A DNA stretch of 63,417 nucleotides from Cerioporus squamosus (lineage: Eukaryota; Basidiomycota; Agaricomycetes; Polyporales; Polyporaceae): assembly GCA_022592435.1 (NCBI GenBank), contig JABYQS010000191.1, forward strand, positions 1-63,417, in the 5' to 3' direction. The notes under the pieces are model-generated. The model was not told where the DNA came from and ran no database searches. It worked only from the letters and a program-made list of their open reading frames with translations. This document shows positions 56,340-63,417 of this stretch, piece after piece. The position numbers and the translations under genes are program-made. Each line of letters starts with the position of its first letter. Within the stretch, counting starts at the first letter, position 1.

Positions 56340-58242
56340 TTGCAGCGCCCTGCCAACATCGAGGATCCGTTCCGGCATCCTCTCACCCCGCAAAGGACCC
56401 CAGTCGGTACGCCTGCCTCAACCTCAGCACCCGACAGCACATTCTTGACCCGAACATACAGACTCCGGTCAGTACATGCCGTGGTTCAGGACCGCGCCAC
56501 CGGGAGAGTACGTCTTGTCCCACGTACTATGTTCCATAAACAATATCGCTCATATACTCTTTGCAGGATCGTAGAGACGCCTCATCCGCGACAACATGTT
56601 CAAGAACAATCCTCTCCTACCCCGTACCGTGGCGCCTCTCGCAGGTTGGCTCGCTCTATGTGGTGTCCAACTTCTCCTAACCCTTTGTAGTGTTCGCGTG
56701 CCGACCGAGTTTTTCGAAGAACAAGAAGCGTGGAGCATGCCCATGTATGAGGCTCCGCCCCCACGCGGCTATTATGACTATTGTTACCCGCCTTGGCCAC
56801 CATATGAAGGGTTTGGTCCTGACCGCGGGCCCTACGTCACGGACACCGGCCGGTACATATGGTTCTTTCATTCTCAGAGCACATCTGAAAGACTCTCCGC
56901 AGAGAACCCATGTACTCTACTCCCTATCGGCGAACGGGTAGGGCTCACATGAGGAACGCGAGGGTTACACAAAGGTGAGACTACATCTTGTACGCACGCC
57001 GATGGTCCTGATTGTACCCCGTACCCTCAGCGCACCTCCTCAGCAAGACGGTATCGTTGGGACGCGTGTGGATCCTCACCCGTCGGGGTACGCAAGGCCT
57101 GCCACCGCAGAACCTCAGCTCCGGTATGCATGGAATCGGCAGTTCCACTTCGAGACTAACCTTGACTTTGTGTATAGAGAGAAGAGGGACAAACGTCGGT
57201 TGAAACATACCGATGGCGAGAAGACCGATGGAGCTGTATTTACAGGATCTCCGAAGAAGAGGATATGCTCGGCAAGAGCCGCAGATGGATACGTGCAACC
57301 TCCGATGTCTGCCATGGAGCTCCTCCCTTCTAGCGATCTCGATGCACCGATATTAACATCGCAGACTGAGGTCGCAATACAGGAGGAGCCAGAGTCTCTC
57401 GCCCACCAGGGAGATTTCGCGCAGACGACCAGGTGCGTAATCTGCACGAGCCGACAGTGTTATCAATTGACGCGCTGGATGTACAGTTCCAATCGCGCTC
57501 GTTCTCTCAGTTATCTTTCCGCAATAAGCTATGCCACAGCAGGCAACAATGATGAAGATATGTCTCCGGAGTGCCAACCCCGCGTCGCGCACCAACCCTC
57601 GGACGCCGGTGGCCGGAAGCCAGCGCCCGCTCCTGCAACCCCGACCCGGGCAGCTCTCATCCATGGCCCTGCACACTCCATGGAGTCTGGTACCCATAGC
57701 TTGAGCTCGCTGGACCAGGTGGCCGGAGAAGAACACGTGAGTAATTCAAAGGCATGATGGATGTACGTTGACAACTTCCGCATATACAGATGGACACGGC
57801 CGCCCCTGTGAATGAAGTCAGCGCTACACAGGAAACCGAACGTGCTGGTTATGCTGTCGCAGTGGTGGTCGGAAGTAGTGCGCATGGCCTCGAGGATAGG
57901 AGCCCGATTGCTCGACGTGCAGTTGGGGTTCAAACGAGCGACGACTCGGTGAGTGTATAGCTGCCTCACTGAGGATATTTTGTGAATACTTACCTGCGTT
58001 AGGATGACTCGCACGCCGAAGTTGACGTGTCGACTTCCGGCGGAGCATTACCGCACAGCTTCGCGATGGGAGGACCGCATGCACCACGTGGAACGGTCCC
58101 TCGAAGCGACCGCTCTGTCCGAATACTTCGACCGACAGCCGAAGATGTAGAAGGTCGTGCCGAAGCTACAGGCACACGCAGTCCTGTTGTGATTATCCAT
58201 CTCCACGCGCAGGGCGGAGTGACGACGGTTGAAATTGTCTAG
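56340..58242 (+). CDS. Long disordered Pro/Tyr-rich protein
   Basis: Plus-strand exons give a protein of low complexity. An N-terminal part has RHPLTPQRTPVGTPASTSAP. Near 56700-56860 lies a Pro/Tyr-rich segment (PPPRGYYDYCYPPWPPYEGF), then FHFETNLDFVYREKRDKRRL (about 57135-57195). Well supported 3' exons follow: one ending GEEH at 57736, one 57791-57949 (MDTAAPVNEVSATQETERAG), and one from about 58003 (DDSHAEVDVSTSGGALPHSF) to the TAG at 58242, ending VVIIHLHAQGGVTTVEIV. The build resembles the N-terminal half of the gene at 47735, but the conserved C-terminal domain is absent. Function is unknown; exact 5' exons are not resolved. Confidence 0.5.
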
Positions 58243-58679
58243 AAGAGAATGGTTCTTCACTACCCTCAGTCTAATTCAGTGTCTTGTCAGGTCGAAAGAG
58301 TCTGAATTCAATGAGACAAGTCTAAGTCGGACGAGGAGGAAACAGGTGCCAGCGCTCTCGGATGTACCACTTGGCCTTGTCTCCCCTACTACTAAACAGC
58401 CCACGATCCGACAAGTCGTATGTATGTCACGGTAAGTATGGCGTGTCCCACAGGTGCGAGGGTTATGTAGTGATCCGCATTGTTCGATGCTGGAGGTTCA
58501 GGAAGGTTCTCGCACCAACATGGATATTCCGACTTGGGGTTATGCTGAGCGGCTAGAATATTTAAGTCATCTTAATACAATTCTACAAACTACATAGCCT
58601 CCCTGACTAAAAACTCCCCTCCTCCTCCTCCTCGTCGCATATCCTCCTCGCACACATGATCGCGCTCTTGTGATCGCTA

Positions 58680-59280
58680 TGCTTGACCAGGCTTGACCGC
58701 GTTCTCACTGCTCGGATGCAGTGTGACGTTGTTTCTGGACTCTCGATGTCGGCGACGATGGCGCGTTCTTTCGACCGCTCCGGAGATCAGGACCCGGGCG
58801 TCGGCGGATGATGCTGGAGCCGGCGAACAGCTTCCACCTGGAGACTGGTGCTCATCCACGTCTGCCCTGCTTTGTCTACTCAGTCCGCTGTGCTGCTGTT
58901 CCATCGCCGCCGCCACCAAGGAGGACTGGATCAGACTATTGTCGTTTCACTCCGATTGTCGGTATGTCTGTCCCTATGTCCCTTTGTCCCTTTGCAGCGT
59001 TTGAGCGCTGATCTCTATGTCGTTTCCCGCCTCGTCGGCAACATCCTGCAGGAGACGAACGCGGCGCCGACGATCAAGGAGCGATTGTCGAATGGCGGGA
59101 CGTGCGTATGTCGGATGAGCGCGAGCTTGTGGTCGCGTGCGCGTGGTGAGTGTCGAATCGCGGCAAACGGGCGCGTGTGCATTGCGAGCTGACGGTTGGT
59201 TGTCCTCTCCCTCCAGTCCTTCCCAAGACGTCCGCACCACGCGGCCGGCCAGGTCGACTGACTGGTGCTGACTGCTATGT
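58680..59280 (+). repeat. Family R copy 8, 5' part (plus strand)
   Basis: Inverted relative to the other seven copies and close to copies 2 and 4. It shows the DSRCRRRWRVL/DVGDDGA patch near 58740, the TTTGCAG-bounded block near 59000 preceded by a small duplication (TGTCCCTTTGTCCCTTTGCAG), and the CCAGTC-bounded block near 59215. It continues into the exon at 59473, which carries the family's later landmark. Confidence 0.6.
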
Positions 59281-59460
59281 GTCCTAGTACACCCTTCCTC
59301 CGTTGTTACTACCAGGGCCCCCAGTCATTTCTACGGTGGCCACGATTGATATGCTCCTCCCCTGCCGGTGTCGCGGATGCTCTTCTGCCACTCGGAGCGT
59401 GAGTTCCCCTGTTTCTCTCGCTACGCAGGCTTGCTCTGAACTATATGTACAAGTGTTGGT

Positions 59461-60150
59461 GTCTCGTCACCGATGGCTATGCCCCCGCCCCTTCACCCCG
59501 AGAGCGCGTTCGCGTGCACCCGCCTCCAAGGCGCTTGTCGTTGCACCTTTTCCTCCCTCGGCTCTCGCCATTTGCCACATGCTACGCCGCGTAATCCATC
59601 GTGTCCCAGTCCACAAGTCCATGCACCACTCGAAGTCAAGCTTCGTATCCCCCCTCAGAACGCCGAGATTGCGGCCGCCAACCCCTCCGATGGCCCTACG
59701 ACGATCATCGAGTTAGAAGGCCGCGGGCGCCTATACTGACCCCAACTCGCCAGAAGGACAGGGCACAACCTTGGAACTCATGAAGTCACAGGAGACCGAC
59801 AACGAGGAGATAGTGAAGCTCGATGTCCTCCTCCATGTCCCACTGCTCTCTGAACAGCTCAAGGACCTCGCGCAGGCCCTCCCAGACGTCCTCCTGGCGC
59901 TCCTGGAGTTGGCCCCCATCGACCAGCACTCAAGAGTTCCATTCACAAGTACCAACAACGAAGGCGTGTCTCGAGCAGGGTGTAGATCTCCATTCTGCCC
60001 TCGAGCGCTTCGATTGGCCCGCTTGGTATCCTCGTCGCGAAGTGAAGGTAAGGCTTTTCATACACTGATGCCCCACCGTTTGATCTGTCTAACGTACGGT
60101 TGCTATGTATAATCAGGGCCTAGATGTCCATGATGGTCAGGACGATGCTA
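59461..60150 (+). CDS. 3' exons of family R copy 8 and continuation
   Basis: The frame 59473-59739 reads MAMPPPLHPESAFAC... then VHAPLEVKLRIPPQNAEIAA. This aligns with VHVPRDTKLQITPQNVDSAA of copy 1 and SDTKPTIAPQNTDSAA of copy 7, so it is the same exon in a much diverged copy. Downstream a helical stretch follows (EEIVKLDVLLHVPLLSEQLK, QALPDVLLALLELAPI), then in another frame LEQGVDLHSALERFDWPAWY, an intron 60050-60117 (GTAAGG...ATCAG) and GLDVHDGQDDARG before GTAAGT at 60151. Exon junctions between these parts are unresolved. Function is unknown. Confidence 0.4.
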
Positions 60151-61113
60151 GAGGTAAGTTTTGGGCCGTCGTGTCGTCGGTGACGTTCCTTCCCCCTGAT
60201 GACCCAACTTGCAAACAGCCCACATGCCGAATAGATCTGCATATTTATACGTGCTTTCGCGTCGAAGAGCCGTGGACTATCGCGCCTTGCCGCGCCTATT
60301 CGAGTGCGTCTGTACCGTGAGCTCCGCCTCGCAGTCGGGCAAACCCGTTGGTCGAGGAACATGGTCTATTGATCTAGGGTCCGCCTGGTTTTCGGGCCAT
60401 GTTTTGAGTGGTTGTACATGGTATATCACACCGCTTCTGCTGCGTATGGTTGCTTTGACACGTGGTTATAAATTTCGCTTTGCGCATGAATGACGGCCGC
60501 TTCCGACTAAGTACCTCGTTCCCTCTACGATTACGAGAGGCCAAGGGGGGGGGGGGCGGTGGAGACGATGAAGCACGAGCAGAACTGATCTGCAAGGGAT
60601 TTACACCAGCGGGCACGGCCGCGGGCGTCGCCATGTCCCTGCTCCCCCGGGCATGCTTCATGACCCCTTGGCTGCATCCGTGCGCCCTTGGCCCACAGTC
60701 GGCAGGGGTGCACATGATACTGGACTAACCCTTGATGCTAATCTTGTCCGGTCAGCCGGCTTCCGCTCGGTATGGTTCCTTGGGAACAATATCAACATCG
60801 TCGACGACGCTATGAGCAGGCGAGTCGTTAGTATGTTACACCTCATGCCGTGTGTCCTCATCATATTCAACTGTAGCTCCCACTCTACTGTCTGCATGTC
60901 CATCCTCGTCGTGCAGATTCGTGCCGTCGGATGATTTGAACGTCTCCCTCGCTCCGGGATTGACAGCAAGGGAATTATGGCCACTACGGCAGCAGGAGAC
61001 CGCCCATCTGTGTTCGTCATATCATGGTCGTAAGATTTCGATTGCATAGGCTTTTTATGGCCTCCTGGCCAACGCTGCACCCACCGTGCTTTCCTCCGGA
61101 ATGGCAGCACAGC
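60151..61113. other. Interval with a G12 homopolymer, no gene
   Basis: No convincing exon was found after the GTAAGT at 60151. A run of twelve G lies at 60545-60556. Minus-strand openness (61296-60658) is split between inverted-repeat and unique sequence and shows no motif. Confidence 0.4.
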
Positions 61114-63417
61114 GGGATGTGATGTCGGTGCAAGCTCGTACAGCATCTCGGCATGGGAAGTGCAACTGCGTTCCGTCTTTTTACTAGTTGTGTTCATTGG
61201 GCAATCGTCACACTTCAGCGAGGTGTGTGGGTTCGTCGATGGCTGGCAATGTATTCGTGTCGGTTCATGCTCCAGAACGCTATATGCTGTACTCACTTAC
61301 GCCGGCCGCGGGCTGCGAAGCTACAGCTAGACGGTCACGTGCGATGATGGATCGGCAATTCACGTCGGGCGTCCGTTGCGACCGACGCCACTAGCCGTCC
61401 CTTTCTCTCTTTGTAGGCTTCTTCGTCTTGTCCTCACTCATCTCCCGACCAAGACATACCTGCGCTCACGACACTTCCAAGCAAGGATATACAGAGCAAC
61501 AGAGCACCTGTGAGTGTGTTCAGATTGAGGTCGCGTATATGTCTGCGATTATCTGACTGACTTGAGCTTTGTTCTTGCACGCAGACAAGCATGCCGCCAA
61601 GCTTCTCCAAAGTTCTGCGTCAGTTCAAAACGGTGGTCGCGCACGAGAAGGGGACACTTGAGTCAGTGGTTCACGGCTATACCCACACTACTCGATCTGA
61701 CATTCTCTGGCAGCGTGGACAATGTCGGTCTCCAGTGGCGCTACCCATAATTTGACGACTGACAGTCCTTCGACAGCTGACCAGCACCATTGCTCTTCTG
61801 CAAACCGTACTTGTGGATTTGAAGACGGCGCTCCGTTTGAAGACTCATGTCCCCATCATCAATCGCCTGGCCAACGAACTCATCGTCGAGATATTCAAGC
61901 ATGTCCTGTCTGCATATCCGCGCGACAGCTCCTATCACGTCACCTCACGCGAGCGGTCTCGCGTAGACACGGGTCCACTCTTGTCGCTTACCCATGTCTG
62001 CAGAAAGTGGCGGGAGGTCGCCCTCGGATGTCCGGACTTATGGGCGCGGGTCGACGGAGAGTGCTCCGCCCAGCTCAAGGCATTCCTACTCCGCTCGCGC
62101 GGCGCGCCACTTTCCCTGTTTCTGCTGAGCAACACGAAGGACTACCAGAAGATGATGAATGCGGAAGGGCCCCGCGTCCGCAGACTCGACCTCACGGTGG
62201 TGTCCCCTGTCTCCGACATTCGGTCCTTACTACGTTTCAAGCACGACGCCCTAGAGTGTGTTACCATATCGTACACGGAGCGAATCTCCCACCCCCAACG
62301 ATCCGTTCTCTTCAAGGTCGGACTATTCGGTGGTGGCATCCTTCCGATCAAGGCTCTTGCACTTGATGGCCTCACTGACTGGGTCCCGACCAACCAGTTC
62401 CCTTCTCTCACTCATCTCTACCTCGCCCTGCATGGCTTCGACCTCGATTCATGCCCGCAAGCTGTTCTCCTCCTCCTCTCCAACACCCCCAAGATCGAAT
62501 TCGTGACAGTCACCTGCCTCGTTGGCGAGGTCTCGTCGGCATCACTCCTTCCTCTTCCCCGCCTGCGCTCGCTCGATCTTGTGGGCCCAGGGCTGGACAC
62601 TGCCGCGGCCTTCCTCTCCCTCCTGCAGGTACCAGGCGACGCTCTCGTGCGCGTCGATAACTTCCGTGCCGAGACCGCGGATGCAGCCATTGTCCAGGTT
62701 CCCGGGCTGACCGGCCTTGTCACGCGGTTGGAGGTAGCCAGCGAGGAGGAATACGTTCGCGTGGTCGCCGAAACGCCCGCCGGTGGGTTATGGCTCGAGG
62801 GCTCCTTCAATCACTTCGATGACCATGCCGGAGATTGGTGCACTTGGTTGTGGCGACTCCCTGCGATGTTTCCTCTAGCGCAGGTTACGCGTCTCCAGAT
62901 TCTCATCAAGGACAACCATGACCTCATAGCGGCCCTGCTGTCTAACATGCCATCATTGACTGAGCTGGCGATGTGTCTCTCCACGTCCGCCGCACGAGCG
63001 ATGTGTGAGGCCCTTTCGAGAGCGCGTCTCTGCCCGACGTTACAGTCAGCCATCTTCGACATCGAAGTGGACGCCGACCAGAATGGACCGGATCTTCAGC
63101 CTTCCGACTTCTCTCATCTGATCGGCGTTCGGGCAGCGTCTGGCCATCCATTCAGCCAAGTTCTGGTTAACCTATCGGAAGGCACCATACCGGCGGGCGA
63201 TGATAGCCTGGCTCGTCTGGCGGAGTCGTTGAGGGCGCTCGTGCACGTCAAGGAGTTCGGGCTACTTCTGCCCGGTACCCAATTCGAACCCTTTGCCGAC
63301 CGCAGGGCTTGGGATGTGAACGGAAGCGCGAAGTATTGGGAGCTCGAGGACTATGTGAAGCCCGTTTCGATGAAGTCATGGAACACGTGGTGAGGGTTGC
63401 TGAGAAGCAGTAAGTGG
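61114..63417. repeat. Outer inverted repeat, right arm (runs off the window)
   Basis: Reverse complement of 11905-14208, base for base as far as compared, apart from one coding change in the F-box protein. It reaches the last base of the window, so its outer boundary is unknown. Confidence 0.95.
61591..63393 (+). CDS. F-box protein with leucine-rich C-terminal region, right copy
   Basis: Mirror copy of 11929-13731: ATG 61591 (MPPSFSKVLRQFKTVV), a short intron ending at the CTGACAG near 61767, F-box (NRLANELIVEIFKHVL and THVCRKWREVALGCPDLW), long leucine-rich tail, TGA at 63391. Only one residue difference was seen against the left copy (Glu here, Lys there, in WELxDYV). Same presumed role as substrate receptor in an SCF complex. 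Near identity of introns and upstream sequence shows that the copy is recent or held identical by conversion. Confidence 0.85.

Noticed and set aside
60658..61296. 212-codon minus-strand frame
   Set aside because: It spans the edge of the outer inverted repeat; the left-arm partner diverges after the edge, and no protein-like feature is present.

Overview
The window looks like the genome of an Agaricomycete (mushroom-forming basidiomycete). It is moderately GC-rich, and its genes are cut by many introns of about 45-60 bases with GT..AG ends. The recognisable protein families are typical of that class: an F-box family with a leucine-rich tail, BTB/POZ, a Tnp2-type transposase, a KDM3-type JmjC demethylase and RING proteins. 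No bacterial or organellar signal was seen. I cannot name the species.

Layout. 1-2.9 kb: no convincing gene, with an AT-richer patch near 0.3-1.3 kb. 2.9-9.4 kb (minus strand): degenerate exons of a dispersed gene family ('family R'), a decayed segment, and two helix-rich protein genes. 10.3-11.3 kb: a Pro-rich unknown gene. 11.9-13.7 kb: an F-box gene that is repeated in inverted orientation at 61.6-63.4 kb. 16.7-20.6 kb: a damaged inverted copy of 45.5-50.0 kb (RING gene plus Pro-rich gene). 20.8-23.3 kb: a nearly identical direct copy of 7.0-9.4 kb. 24.8-25.5 kb: an acidic-tailed membrane protein. 27.9-28.1 kb: a minisatellite. 28.2-29.7 kb: an F-box pseudogene. 30.5-35.2 kb: an expanded relative of 3.2-5.4 kb that includes a helical membrane-protein gene. 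35.5-36.3 kb: a BTB gene. 38.4-42.7 kb: an apparently intact six-exon Tnp2 transposase gene. 44.0-45.3 kb: a 327-residue helical protein. 45.6-51.2 kb: the fuller copies of the RING gene and of a seven-exon Pro-rich gene with a conserved C-terminal domain. 51.8-52.6 kb: a small unknown gene. 53.3-55.6 kb: a JmjC (KDM3-type) gene. 56.3-58.2 kb: a disordered protein. 58.7-60.1 kb: another family R member.

The striking property is the density of local segmental duplication. Two independent inverted duplications have different symmetry axes (about 37.66 and 33.05 kb). Two direct duplications, a three-copy module and an eight-copy dispersed gene family share the same 63 kb, around one intact transposase gene and one chromatin-type dioxygenase gene. 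Differences between copies (single-base frameshifts, a 689-base internal unit, homopolymer length) allow the order of events to be read. Functional coupling between the genes is inference only. All exon models were built by eye from splice signals and reading-frame continuity; N-termini are the least certain part.
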